From NCBI RefSeq assembly GCF_000308835.1, contig NZ_BAGN01000167.1, positions 1 to 64,000 on the forward strand: a stretch of 64,000 nt of DNA. Reading direction: 5' to 3'. Each line of letters starts with the position of its first letter. Within the stretch, counting starts at the first letter, position 1. The DNA comes from Nocardia vinacea NBRC 16497 (lineage in GTDB: Bacteria; Actinomycetota; Actinomycetes; Mycobacteriales; Mycobacteriaceae). Of this stretch, positions 35,344-43,687 are shown in pieces. The translations under genes were made by a program, and so were the position numbers. The notes under the pieces were generated by a model that was not told the DNA's origin, ran no database searches, and saw only the letters and a list, made by a program, of their open reading frames with translations.

Positions 35344-35757
35344 GTGAGCCCGGATAAGAAACCGCAGACCATGAAGCCGCTGACCGCGGCGAACAAGCTC
35401 GGCATCTACCTTCCGGCGACGCCCGAGGAATTCCGCAACTCCCCGATCTCCCGCGCCGAACTCGAAGAGTTGCGCACCAATCCCCCGGCCTGGCTGACCG
35501 AACTACGCAAGACGGGCCCATTCCCCCGCGATATCGTCGCCCGCAAACTCGGAGTTTCCAATACCGGCCTGGCCCGGGCCGAAGTCTCCGATGCGATGAA
35601 CGCCGAGGAAATCGCCGCGCTGCTCGCCGATCCGCCCGAGTGGCTGATCCACGAGCGCGAGAACTACGCCGCGGTGCTGAAGGAAAACGAGCGCATCAAA
35701 ACCCAGCAGGCCGAACGCCGCGCCGCGTCCAACCGCCCCGCCAAGAACCGCACCTAG
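35344..35757 (+). CDS. DUF5997 family protein
   Basis: A 137-residue soluble protein: KPLTAANKLGIYLPATPEEF at the start, LRTNPPAWLTELRKTGPFPR, and ALLADPPEWL near residue 100, then a basic tail. These match DUF5997, whose function is unknown. GTG start. The divergent LysR gene is the likely regulator. A good hairpin terminator follows at 35759. Confidence 0.85.
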   Translation: MSPDKKPQTMKPLTAANKLGIYLPATPEEFRNSPISRAELEELRTNPPAWLTELRKTGPFPRDIVARKLGVSNTGLARAEVSDAMNAEEIAALLADPPEWLIHERENYAAVLKENERIKTQQAERRAASNRPAKNRT

Positions 35758-35758
35758 A

Positions 35759-35786
35759 ACAGCCGCACTCAACTGGGTGCGGCTGT
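35759..35786. terminator. Bidirectional terminator hairpin
   Basis: A perfect 10-bp stem, ACAGCCGCAC / GTGCGGCTGT, with an 8-base loop, between the convergent DUF5997 gene and the Cys-motif membrane protein gene. Confidence 0.75.
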
Positions 35787-35805
35787 GTTCGGGTGGTGGA
35801 AGCGG

Positions 35806-36108
35806 TTATGTCGCACCGGGTTTCGTGGTGACCAGTTGGCAGGTTCCGTCGGTGCACGAGCGCTGCAGTCGGCCGCGGGACAGCGTCTGGAGCAAGCCGA
35901 TCGCCCAGCAGGTCGGGCAGCCACGCAGTGCGACGAGACCGACCGGCAGGAGCAGCAGACCGACGGGGCCAACCGCAGGCAGCAGTGCGAACGAACCGAC
36001 CACAGCGCCGAATCCGATTGCGCCACGGGCCAAATGGCGCGGTAGCGACGCACTGGCGAATTCATCGCGCCCGCCCGTCGCCCGACCACTACGCGATGCT
36101 TTCGTCAT
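35806..36108 (-). CDS. Small membrane protein with GCPTCW and DGTC cysteine motifs
   Basis: A 100-residue protein with a basic soluble head, one or two hydrophobic segments (IGFGAVVGSFALLPAVGPVG; LLLLPVGLVAL), then RGCPTCWAIGLL and CTDGTCQL. The paired cysteines could bind metal or form disulfides. GGAGG lies 6 bases before the ATG at 36108, which is inside the 3' end of the sigma-factor gene (20-base overlap), so the two are translationally coupled. It could act as a membrane partner of the sigma factor, but that is inference only. Confidence 0.8.
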   Translation of the reverse strand: MTKASRSGRATGGRDEFASASLPRHLARGAIGFGAVVGSFALLPAVGPVGLLLLPVGLVALRGCPTCWAIGLLQTLSRGRLQRSCTDGTCQLVTTKPGAT

Positions 36109-36637
36109 TACCGACCTCCAGACTCGCCTGCACCGCCACACGCGCCCGATGCAGCCGTGATTTCATCGCAGCGGTGCTCAGCCCGAGCAGATCCGCGACC
36201 ATTCGACCGCTGTACCCCTGCACATCTCGCATGATCAGCACCCGCCGCTGATCGCCGGGCAGTGCCGCGATCGCCGCGGCCACCCGCTCGGCCTCCCAGC
36301 GATTGATCGCCTCCTGTTCCGCCGATGCGATGGCGGAGTCGGGAATCGGTTCGGCCCGACGCACGCGTAACCGCAGTTGTCGCAGGCATTCATTGCGCAC
36401 AATGCGAAACATCCACGAGGCCAACGCACCCGAAGCCCGCAATGACCCGATCTTGCGATACAGAATGATCAACGCCTCCTGCGCCGCATCCTCGGCATCC
36501 TCCGGCGTCGCGCACAGCGAGTACGCGAAGCGCCGCACATGCGGATGCGATCCGGACACCAGCGAGGTGATCGACTCGATATCGCCCGCCCGCGCCGCGG
36601 CGACGAGATGTTCGTCGGGCCAGCACACCTCGGTCAT
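36089..36637 (-). CDS. ECF-type RNA polymerase sigma factor
   Basis: A 182-residue sigma-70 family factor. Region 2 (about residues 25-95) contains ATPEDAEDAAQEALIILYRK and ASWMFRIVRNECLRQLR. Region 4 (125-175) contains LPGDQRRVLIMRDVQGYSG and LSTAAMKSRLHRARVAV. ATG at 36637 overlaps the stop of a 28-codon membrane peptide (ATGA). The frame stays open upstream, but those codons cross that small gene. No classical anti-sigma factor is next to it; the two small membrane proteins flanking it are candidates. Confidence 0.92.
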   Translation of the reverse strand: MTEVCWPDEHLVAAARAGDIESITSLVSGSHPHVRRFAYSLCATPEDAEDAAQEALIILYRKIGSLRASGALASWMFRIVRNECLRQLRLRVRRAEPIPDSAIASAEQEAINRWEAERVAAAIAALPGDQRRVLIMRDVQGYSGRMVADLLGLSTAAMKSRLHRARVAVQASLEVGNDESIA

Positions 36638-36720
36638 TCCGACCGGCTCCGCCGCCGCAGCACGGTGATGCTGCACGCGCAAATGAGCAGCGCCCCAACA
36701 ACAATCGCGGCTATGATCAC
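36634..36720 (-). CDS. 28-residue single-span membrane peptide leading the sigma operon
   Basis: A short gene from GTG at 36720 to TGA at 36634-36636. A near-perfect ribosome site (GGGAGG, six bases before the GTG) precedes it. The product is a single hydrophobic segment (IIAAIVVGALLICACSITV) followed by a basic tail (LRRRSRSE), the layout of a regulatory membrane peptide. Its stop overlaps the sigma-factor start as ATGA, so translation of the sigma factor is probably coupled to it. The two cysteines sit at the membrane face. Confidence 0.7.
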   Translation of the reverse strand: MIIAAIVVGALLICACSITVLRRRSRSE

Positions 36721-36880
36721 GACAAACCTCCCGATCTCGTGTCGACCGTGTTGCCGACACAAGTATGAGAGGTGTAAACCCGCACAAAGGATTCACCGCA
36801 ATCGAGTATCGCGACCCGATCCATGCGGACAAACGACCAGACGTTGTTACGATGTGCCGAGGGACATCTAGGGAGGTGCG

Positions 36881-37672
36881 GTGGCTGAGGCCGATCGGGC
36901 GCCGGTACGCGTCGATCCATCCAAGCCGAACGCCGCTCGGGTGTACAACTACCTACTCGGCGGTAAAGACAACTACGAGGTGGACCAGCGGGTCGCCGAG
37001 CGAATGCTCGCGGTCGCGCCGGATACCAAGACGACGGCCTGGTTCAGTCGTAAATTCCTCCTCAACGCCGTGGAAGAGGCGGCCCAGGCGGGGATTCGGC
37101 AGTTCATCGATATCGGGGCCGGAATACCCATCTCGCCCAACGTGCACGAGATAGCGCAGAAGGTCGACCCCTCGGCACGCGTCGTGATGATCGACTACGA
37201 CCCGGTCGTGTACGTGCACACCAACGCGCTGCTGTCCGGCACATCCGGTGTCACATCGATACTCGGTGATATTCGCCGCACGGACGAGATCATCGAGAAG
37301 GCGCGGACCGAAGGACAGATCGACTTCGACCAGCCGGTAGCGATTCTGATCGTCGGCGTGCTGCACTTCGTGATGGACGACGAACACCCGGCCGAGATCA
37401 TCGCGCGACTGCGCGATGTGATGGCACCGGGAAGCATCCTGGCCTTCACCCACGGATCGGTCGACACATACGCGGAGTTCGTCGCGCAGTCGACCAGCGA
37501 CACCAACGGCAGCTCGGCGCAGGTCCAATTCCGGACCCCGGATATGGTGGCCGCCTACCTGGACGGCTTCGAGGTGGTCGAACCCGGTCTGGTGCCGGTA
37601 CAGGATTGGCTCGACGACGACCTGCCGCGCACCAAGTTGGTGCTGTTGGGCGGAGTCGGTCGCAAGCCCTAG
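36881..37672 (+). CDS. SAM-dependent methyltransferase, PF04672 (DUF574) family
   Basis: A 263-residue protein abundant in actinomycetes. The hallmarks VDPSKPNAARVYNYLLGGKD at the start, FIDIGAGIP (about residue 72) as the SAM-binding loop, and VMIDYDPVVYVHTNALL are clear. The substrate is unknown for the family. GTG start at 36881, after GGGAGG. Transcribed away from the sigma-factor operon. Confidence 0.92.
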   Translation: MAEADRAPVRVDPSKPNAARVYNYLLGGKDNYEVDQRVAERMLAVAPDTKTTAWFSRKFLLNAVEEAAQAGIRQFIDIGAGIPISPNVHEIAQKVDPSARVVMIDYDPVVYVHTNALLSGTSGVTSILGDIRRTDEIIEKARTEGQIDFDQPVAILIVGVLHFVMDDEHPAEIIARLRDVMAPGSILAFTHGSVDTYAEFVAQSTSDTNGSSAQVQFRTPDMVAAYLDGFEVVEPGLVPVQDWLDDDLPRTKLVLLGGVGRKP

Positions 37673-38739
37673 CTCGCGGCGAGCGTATCGGCGCGGGCCG
37701 CGAGCGCGTCGGCGATCGGACGCGGACGGCGACCGAGTCCGCATGCACTCGCGACGCCGTCCACCGGTCTACTCAGTGCGTTCTCGATCAACCGCAAGGT
37801 CTCGACCTGCTCTGGCACCGTGGGAATGTCGTGGACGAATCCCGCGTAGAAATTGGTGCCCTCGCCGAGTGACAGGTCCGCGAGGGGTGCGTAGTACGCA
37901 GGATCCGCCGACGGTGGGATATCTCCGGCCGCAAGCGGACCGTGCACGTAGGTCAGCGGGCGATCCGACGGCCACTGCCGGACAACGGAATTGGCCAGCT
38001 CCACGAAGGGACGCAGATCACGCATGCTGGCCCGGGACTTGTTGTTCATGCTTCCGACGCACAGATGCACGCCGAATCTGGTTCCCGCAGGCGCGGATTC
38101 GGCCAGCGCCGCAATCCCCCCGCCGAGGCGCAATGCCGCCTCCAGCTGTCGGTGCAGTGGCTGCGCCTTCGCCATGAGCACCATTTCCGCGGTCGCCTCC
38201 AATTGCACGACCACGTCCTCGGTGCCGACCAGTTCGTGGATGGCCGCGATATCGCGCACGGTCGCGTCACGGAATGCCTTGCGGTGCGACCGGACTCCTG
38301 AAATACCCATGGCGATGAAGGCTAGGGTGAAATCGGTCGGCATCCCGATCTGGAGAGTGAGTTCGGGCAGTTCGCGCGCCGTGCGCAAATCCCGGAATAT
38401 CGGCAGCGCCTCCTGGGCCTCGGCGAGATAACCGAGCTCCATCATGTCGCCCGTCAGCTCGCGACCGCTCGGGACGCGATGGATAGTCCGCTCCCGGCTC
38501 GACCGCCACGTACCCGGCTTCTTCACTTCCAATGCGCCCTGCGCCACCAGATCCTCGATGATCGGCTGGATGTAGAACTCGTAGCGACGCGTTTCCCCCG
38601 TCGGGAGCGTGCGTAGGCGCGGTCCCGCGGCATCGAGCATCGCGCGCATCGCGTCGTCCGTACTCGTACCCGGAAAGCTGCCGACGAAATGCACACCACG
38701 CGAACCCATGACGTGCATCGTAGATCGCATCTTCGTCAC
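37669..38739 (-). CDS. MetE-like (cobalamin-independent methionine synthase fold) protein
   Basis: A 356-residue cytosolic protein. VHFVGSFPG near the N-terminus and the overall strand pattern (LTLQIGMPTDFTLA, VVQLEATAEMVLM, FGVHLCVGSMNNK) suggest the UROD/MetE-like TIM barrel. The zinc site of MetE (His-Cys-Cys) is not convincingly complete, so I do not call it a methionine synthase. The start is uncertain: GTG at 38739 or ATGs at 38730, 38715 and 38706. It ends by overlapping the PF04672 methyltransferase gene by 4 bases. Confidence 0.62.
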   Translation of the reverse strand: MTKMRSTMHVMGSRGVHFVGSFPGTSTDDAMRAMLDAAGPRLRTLPTGETRRYEFYIQPIIEDLVAQGALEVKKPGTWRSSRERTIHRVPSGRELTGDMMELGYLAEAQEALPIFRDLRTARELPELTLQIGMPTDFTLAFIAMGISGVRSHRKAFRDATVRDIAAIHELVGTEDVVVQLEATAEMVLMAKAQPLHRQLEAALRLGGGIAALAESAPAGTRFGVHLCVGSMNNKSRASMRDLRPFVELANSVVRQWPSDRPLTYVHGPLAAGDIPPSADPAYYAPLADLSLGEGTNFYAGFVHDIPTVPEQVETLRLIENALSRPVDGVASACGLGRRPRPIADALAARADTLAAS

Positions 38740-38830
38740 GCAACCCCATAGCTACGGAACTTCGTGTGCGGTATGGTGATTCGCCAGAAGATGGCGCGGC
38801 GCACGACATTTCCCATTCGGAGGGAACGCG

Positions 38831-39859
38831 GTGACGAAGAAGCTCTACGCCCGAATGCTGGTGGCCGCTACCGCGGCGGCGACAATGCTCGGTGTGGTGC
38901 CGGGCGGGGCCAGTGCTGATCCGGCCGCCTCGTCCGACCGTTGTCAGGGGATCTCTTTCCCGGTATCGCAGGGGACATTGGGCGCGACCCTGTGCCTGCC
39001 GGACCGGCCGACCGATACCGTCATGGTGTTGATGGCGGGGTCCAATTACAACCACACCTACTGGGATTTCCCTTACGCCCCAGAGACTTACAACTTCCGG
39101 CGCGCGATGAACGCCGCAGGTTACGCGACGCTGGTGGCCGATCGACTCGGTAACGGCGCGAGCACCCGTCCGCCGAGCATGTCACTGACCGCGACCGCCA
39201 CCGCAGAAGCCCTGCACAACATCGTGCAGGCCCTGCGCCACGGACTCGCGGGCGCACAACCATTCGGCAAGGTCGTCACCGGCGGTCATTCGCTGAGCTC
39301 CGGCACCTCGGTCATGGAGGCCACCACATACCACGATGTCGACGGCGTGCTGCTCACCGGATACTCGCACACCCTGAGCGTTCCGGACGTCCTCGGTGTG
39401 ATCGGCACCTACTACCAGGCGGTGCAGGATCCCGTATTCGCCAGCCGCGGATACGATTCGGGCTATCTCGTGACCCGGCCGGGCACCCGGGCCAGTGATT
39501 TCTTCGGGCCGGATAATTATGATCCGCAGGTGCTCGCGATCGATGAGGCGACGAAGGAAACCTTCTCGCTCACCGAATATCCCGACGGCCTCACCTCTAC
39601 CCTGCCAGGGATGTCCAGCTTGATCACCGCCCCGGTCATGGTCGTCAATGGCAGTTTGGACCGGTTGTCGTGCGGGCCCGCCTATGCGATCTGCGCCGAC
39701 AGCTCGACCCTGCAGGCCGCGGAGGCCGCGTTTTTCAGTCCGGCCGCGCGGTTGCGAACCTTCGTGCTGCCCGGCAGCGGACATTCGGTTAATCTCGCAC
39801 GGAATACCGCGCAATATCATGCCGCCGTCATCGACTGGATGAAGTCGGTCGTCGGATAG
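38831..39859 (+). CDS. Secreted alpha/beta hydrolase
   Basis: A 342-residue protein with a Sec signal peptide (core LVAATAAATMLGVVP, cleavage near GASA-DP, about residue 30). The nucleophile elbow GGHSLSS is near residue 157, a late acid is in VVNGSLDRLS, and the catalytic His is in GSGHSVN near residue 320. Probably an extracellular esterase, lipase or related hydrolase. GGAGG-GAACGCG before the GTG at 38831 is a strong ribosome site. Divergent from the MetE-like gene. Confidence 0.88.
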   Translation: MTKKLYARMLVAATAAATMLGVVPGGASADPAASSDRCQGISFPVSQGTLGATLCLPDRPTDTVMVLMAGSNYNHTYWDFPYAPETYNFRRAMNAAGYATLVADRLGNGASTRPPSMSLTATATAEALHNIVQALRHGLAGAQPFGKVVTGGHSLSSGTSVMEATTYHDVDGVLLTGYSHTLSVPDVLGVIGTYYQAVQDPVFASRGYDSGYLVTRPGTRASDFFGPDNYDPQVLAIDEATKETFSLTEYPDGLTSTLPGMSSLITAPVMVVNGSLDRLSCGPAYAICADSSTLQAAEAAFFSPAARLRTFVLPGSGHSVNLARNTAQYHAAVIDWMKSVVG

Positions 39860-39892
39860 CTCGATCTGCTTGCGGCAGTTCAGTTTCCGTGA

Positions 39893-40114
39893 TCACAACG
39901 GACTGATCCGCTGAGGGTACGGGCGCACCACCGCAGCCGCGCGACCATACGCCGCGGGATCGCACAGGTAACGCACCGGCTGACCTTCCGTCAGTGCTCG
40001 ATACCCCGGCACATCGATACGGCTGTACTCGACGAACACCGGCCCCTGCCGTACACCGTCTGGATCGATGAAGCCGTCTGTCGGCTACCCGCGAATATCA
40101 CTGGTAAACACCAT
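39893..40114 (-). pseudogene. Cold-shock-domain gene with in-frame amber stop
   Basis: From ATG 40114 the frame reads 9 codons (MVFTSDIRG), hits TAG, then continues without further stops for 63 codons: DGFIDPDG, GPVFVEYSRIDVPGYRAL, EGQPVRYL, ending at TGA 39893. This matches the CspA fold (RNP1-like GFI, RNP2-like VFVEY) at the normal length of about 73 codons. No start codon lies between the stop and the conserved part, so no usable product is expected unless the amber is read through. Confidence 0.7.
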
Positions 40115-40245
40115 TTTTCAGGCCGCGAAACAGCCGGACCACCGGGCGATATCCACTCGATTAACCGACCGGATCCCGGGTAGATCGCAAATGCGGTCCG
40201 AACCGGGGCCGCAGATAGTTCCAACTACCGAGAAGGAGCGCCGTC

Positions 40246-40446
40246 ATGGCAGATCCGAAGAACCCCGGGCAGTTCGGCAATCGCAAGGACACCCAGGAGC
40301 AGGCCAGCAAGGGCGGCAAGGCCAGTACCGGCAGCTTCGGCCAGCGCAATGCGGCCGACCCGCACGAGGCAGGTCGTAAGGGCGCACTGGCGCAGCCGAC
40401 GGCGGCCAAGCAGAAGGGTGGCCAGCACAGCCACAGCGGCAGCTAG
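40246..40446 (+). CDS. KGG-repeat stress-type hydrophilic protein
   Basis: A 66-residue, highly hydrophilic Gly/Lys/Gln/Ser-rich protein with KGG repeats (QASKGGKASTGSFGQRNAAD, AGRKGALAQ, KQKGGQHSHSGS), as in the GsiB/Con-10-like stress family. Likely intrinsically disordered and desiccation- or stress-related. GAGAAGGAG precedes the ATG. A strong terminator follows. Confidence 0.85.
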   Translation: MADPKNPGQFGNRKDTQEQASKGGKASTGSFGQRNAADPHEAGRKGALAQPTAAKQKGGQHSHSGS

Positions 40447-40456
40447 CTCCACCTGT

Positions 40457-40494
40457 CGAACGGGCCTCGGTCATATCGATCCGGGGCCCGTTCG
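40457..40494 (+). terminator. Terminator hairpin after the KGG gene
   Basis: A 14-bp stem (cgaacgggcctcgg / ccggggcccgttcg, one mismatch) with a 10-base loop, 11 bases after the stop codon. Confidence 0.8.
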
Positions 40495-40514
40495 CACGCG
40501 TCGAATATCGCGCA

Positions 40515-40702
40515 TCGGCGACGGTTTCTGCACCGTACTGCCCGACCACTTCGCCACCGGGCCCGATCCGGAACGTCATATCCGCCAACTCCGGCAGTAT
40601 CTCGATGCCGGTGTCGACGAACTGTACGTCCAGCAGATCGGGCCCGATCTGGATGGCTTCTTCACCGCGTGGGAGAAGGAGATCCAGCCCACCTTGAGCT
40701 GA
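40515..40702 (+). pseudogene. C-terminal relic of an F420-dependent LLM oxidoreductase
   Basis: An open stretch encodes only the C-terminal end of the TIGR03557-like family: FATGPDPERHIRQLRQYLDA, then GVDELYVQQIGPDLDGFF and EKEIQPTLS. The N-terminal 260 or so residues of the barrel are absent and no start or ribosome site is present. It is a truncated leftover. Confidence 0.7.
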
Positions 40703-40712
40703 ACCGGGACGG

Positions 40713-42533
40713 CTAGGCGGGCACCGCGACGGTCGACCGGCGCCAGACCCGGTGCTGGGCAAGCGCATTCGCGAACGTCTCGATGAACTCCTCGGCCACG
40801 CCCGCGCCACTGGCGGTCGTGGTAAAGACACCTGTTTGCGCGTCATGATCGTTATCGGATACCACACCGGCGACCCGCAGCAGCGTGACACCGTCGCCGA
40901 AGCCGCCGATCGGTTTGGCGTGTTTGAACGCCTCCAGGACGAAGTGCACCGCCGCGCCGTTGCCCACCAGGGTGTCGGCGGACTGCGCTCCACCCGCGAC
41001 CAGCACCGCATCGTAGAGAACCGAGGCGACGGTGGCCAGCGACCGGTCCACCGGGAGGGTTTCGCCGTCGCTGCCGTCACCGCCCAACGTACCGGCATGC
41101 GGCGCAAGCACTTCGGGGATTGCACCACGGTCCGACAACCACGATTTGATGCGGCGTACGCCGAGTGTGTCCACACCATCGGCGGCCAGGATCGCGATCT
41201 TCCGGGTCGCGATGGTGTCGGTGACCGTATTCAGTTGCGACAGCGCGGGAGATACCACCGCCTCCCGATCACCCGAGTCCGATTGCGGCACCGGCATACC
41301 CAGTTCACTCGCGACTCGCTCGGCCAGTTCGGGCTCGATCCGCACCAGATGTTCGAGCACCCTGGTCCGGATGATCGGCAGCTGGGCGAAATTCGGCCCG
41401 CCCAAACGGATCAGCTGGGTATCCAGATAGGAGAAGTTGCGCAACTGCAGCAGCGGATCATCGCTGAAATCGATACCGGGCACCAGATTGGCGGTGTGGA
41501 AGGCCACCTGCTCGGTCTCGGCGAAGAAGTTGTCCGGGTTGCGGTCCAGCACCATGCGTCCGACCGGCTGCACCGGAACCTGTTCTTCCGGAATGATTTT
41601 CGTCGGATCGAGCAGGTCGAAGTCGAAGCCGAATTCGCTTTCGTCCGAGACCAGCTGCACGCCGAGTTCCCACTCCGGATACTGGCCGGCCGCGATGCAG
41701 TCCCACAGATCGCGTCGGTTGAAGTCGGGATCACGCCCGGCGACCTGCTGACATTCATCCCACAGCAGCGAGTGCACGCCGAGTTTCGGCGTCCAGTGGA
41801 ACTTCACGAAAGTGCCTCGGCCCTCGCTGTTGACGAGTCGGAAAGTGTGTACGCCGAAGCCCTGCATCATGCGATAGCTGCGCGGCAGTGCCCGGTCCGA
41901 CATCAGCCACATGATCGCGTGCAGTGTCTCCGGCTGCTGACCCACGAAGTCCCAGAGGGTGTCGTGCGCGGAGGCGGCCTGCGGAATCTCATTGTGCGGC
42001 TCTGGTTTCACCGCGTGCACGAAGTCCGGGAATTTGATTCCGTCCTGGATGAAGAACACCGGGAAGTTATTGCCGACCAGATCGTAATTGCCCTGGGCGG
42101 TATAGAACTTCGTCGCGAAACCGCGCACATCGCGCACGGTATCCGCGGATCCGCGCGAACCTGCGACGGTCGAAAACCGCACGAATACGGGCGTTTCCAC
42201 GCTCGAATCGATGAGGAAGCGGGCGGCGGTGAAGTCGCCGAGCCAGCCGTCGTAGGGCCGGAAGTATCCGTAGGCGCCCGCGCCTCTGGCATGGACCACT
42301 CGCTCCGGGATCCGCTCGTGATCGAAGTGGGTGATCTTCTCCCTGGCATGGAAATCCGCGAGCAGCGTCGGTCCGCGCTCCCCCACCTTCAGGGCGTCGT
42401 CGGTGCTGTCCACCCGTACGCCCTGCTGGGTGGTCAGCTTCCCCTGTTCGCGATCCACCCGATATCGATCCAGCTGGCGCTGCTTCTCATTCGATGCACC
42501 GTTCCTATCGGTTGCGTCGGCCATACCGCTCAC
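40713..42533 (-). CDS. Large-subunit-type catalase with internal deletion
   Basis: A 606-residue haem catalase. Catalytic H81 (VVHARG), N155 (LVGNNFPVF) and proximal haem ligand Y369 (FSYLDTQ) are present, as is the C-terminal flavodoxin/DJ-1-like domain (about 450-600). But the sequence passes directly from GGPNFAQLPI (to residue 387) to IRTRVLEHLVRIEPEL. In other large catalases about 100 residues, including the conserved HN-QRDGMH and RANYEPNS segments, lie between. The loss is in frame. The enzyme may be altered or inactive. GTG start at 42533 overlaps the hemerythrin stop (GTGA). Confidence 0.9.
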   Translation of the reverse strand: MSGMADATDRNGASNEKQRQLDRYRVDREQGKLTTQQGVRVDSTDDALKVGERGPTLLADFHAREKITHFDHERIPERVVHARGAGAYGYFRPYDGWLGDFTAARFLIDSSVETPVFVRFSTVAGSRGSADTVRDVRGFATKFYTAQGNYDLVGNNFPVFFIQDGIKFPDFVHAVKPEPHNEIPQAASAHDTLWDFVGQQPETLHAIMWLMSDRALPRSYRMMQGFGVHTFRLVNSEGRGTFVKFHWTPKLGVHSLLWDECQQVAGRDPDFNRRDLWDCIAAGQYPEWELGVQLVSDESEFGFDFDLLDPTKIIPEEQVPVQPVGRMVLDRNPDNFFAETEQVAFHTANLVPGIDFSDDPLLQLRNFSYLDTQLIRLGGPNFAQLPIIRTRVLEHLVRIEPELAERVASELGMPVPQSDSGDREAVVSPALSQLNTVTDTIATRKIAILAADGVDTLGVRRIKSWLSDRGAIPEVLAPHAGTLGGDGSDGETLPVDRSLATVASVLYDAVLVAGGAQSADTLVGNGAAVHFVLEAFKHAKPIGGFGDGVTLLRVAGVVSDNDHDAQTGVFTTTASGAGVAEEFIETFANALAQHRVWRRSTVAVPA

Positions 42534-43096
42534 CCCTCGGTCTTACGGCGCCAATCGCGCACCGCGTCGCGAATCCGATCGAAGAGCGCAAGTGGCGGTC
42601 CGGCAACGATATTCACCAGCGCCGACTCACCCGCCTCCGGATGCGGCCGAGTCGGGGCGACGGCCTCGGCGACCCGCACGACATCGGCGAGCACCGCGCT
42701 CTCGTTGGCGGAAATCTCTTGGCGCAGCTGGTCGAATTCCTCCTTCTCCTCCATATCGGCGTGTTCGATCACCGATTCGGCGAAGCTGCGGAATTTGGTA
42801 TCGAAATCCTCGTGCTGCACGCCCATGTCGTAGAGCTCGGCGAGCACGCGTTTGGCCTGTTCTTCTTCGTGCAGCCTGTCGTCGACGACGCTGGCGGGCA
42901 CAGATGTGCGCCGTGATGCCGGATGCACCACTTCCTCTTCGGCGCTCTCGTGCACGGCCAGCGCACGGACCAACTCCTCGAACGGCTCTCGCTTGGCCGC
43001 ACCCTGCGCAAGCTGTACTTTTTCGATCAGCCCCTTGATCAGTTCGTGTTGTGCCAGCAAGAGCGTGACGACGTCTTCCTTCTGACCGGTGGCCAT
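42530..43096 (-). CDS. Hemerythrin-domain protein
   Basis: A 188-residue four-helix HHE protein that may bind a di-iron centre and sense or handle oxygen, NO or peroxide. Iron-ligand-type residues occur in LLLAQHELIKGLIEK (His17), ALAVHESAEEEVVHP (His/Glu), DRLHEEEQAKRVL and FAESVIEHADMEEKEEF. It is translationally coupled to the downstream catalase gene, so both probably serve the same oxidative-stress response. Confidence 0.92.
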   Translation of the reverse strand: MATGQKEDVVTLLLAQHELIKGLIEKVQLAQGAAKREPFEELVRALAVHESAEEEVVHPASRRTSVPASVVDDRLHEEEQAKRVLAELYDMGVQHEDFDTKFRSFAESVIEHADMEEKEEFDQLRQEISANESAVLADVVRVAEAVAPTRPHPEAGESALVNIVAGPPLALFDRIRDAVRDWRRKTEG

Positions 43097-43375
43097 TGCG
43101 TACCTCCTCTATCGGGGACGGAGCCACCGCGGCTCCTCTCGTCCGCGCATACCCGCAAGCGGCACACTCACACCGGCACTCAGGCAGCGCGGACGAGACG
43201 GTTCGGAGGTCGCGGTCAGTCCGTCGACACGGCGGTTGCCATCGTTGCCCTCCTGTTCGTCGCAAGCAGATTCGGGTTCGCGGTACCCGCCGCGATCGCC
43301 GATACGCCCTGATTGATCCGGAACATGTCGGGTACCCGCTCGAACGAGACGATCCATCCGAATGGAGAGGACGCC

Positions 43376-43687
43376 ATGTTTCCCGAACCCGACGCATCCG
43401 ATCGGCTGCGCTCCGACTTCCCCGACCGCGCACGGCACACCAGAAATCACGCGGGCGAAATGATCGCCGATACCCACAACTGGCCCGGTGTCATCCTGGT
43501 GCTGCTCGGCGTAGTCGGCGCCGCCCTGACGCTCACCGCCGCAGGCTACGGATTCGCCGGCTGGGCCGTCGTGGCAGGCATCGCCACCGCTCTCTGCCTG
43601 ATCTGCGGCGGCGGACTCATCCTGGCCGAACACCGCCGCGTCAAGGCCGACGAAGGCCGCGAACTCCTCGAGCCGGGCGGCCACTGA
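43376..43687 (+). CDS. UsfY-like stress-associated membrane protein
   Basis: A 103-residue protein. The ARHTRNHAGEMIADTHNWPG motif before the first span resembles mycobacterial UsfY (pattern TTREHAGE..K.TRN.PG). Two hydrophobic segments follow (VILVLLGVVGAALTLTAAGY; WAVVAGIATALCLICGGGLI), then a charged tail. GGAGAGG precedes the ATG at 43376; an upstream in-frame ATG at 43313 lacks one. Likely induced by stress sigma factors, judged by family only. Confidence 0.7.
   Translation: MFPEPDASDRLRSDFPDRARHTRNHAGEMIADTHNWPGVILVLLGVVGAALTLTAAGYGFAGWAVVAGIATALCLICGGGLILAEHRRVKADEGRELLEPGGH

Noticed and set aside
40752..42833. A 693-codon open frame on the plus strand opposite the catalase gene
   Set aside because: It mirrors a strongly supported catalase and hemerythrin pair. 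High GC content keeps antisense frames open, and the translation has no family motif.
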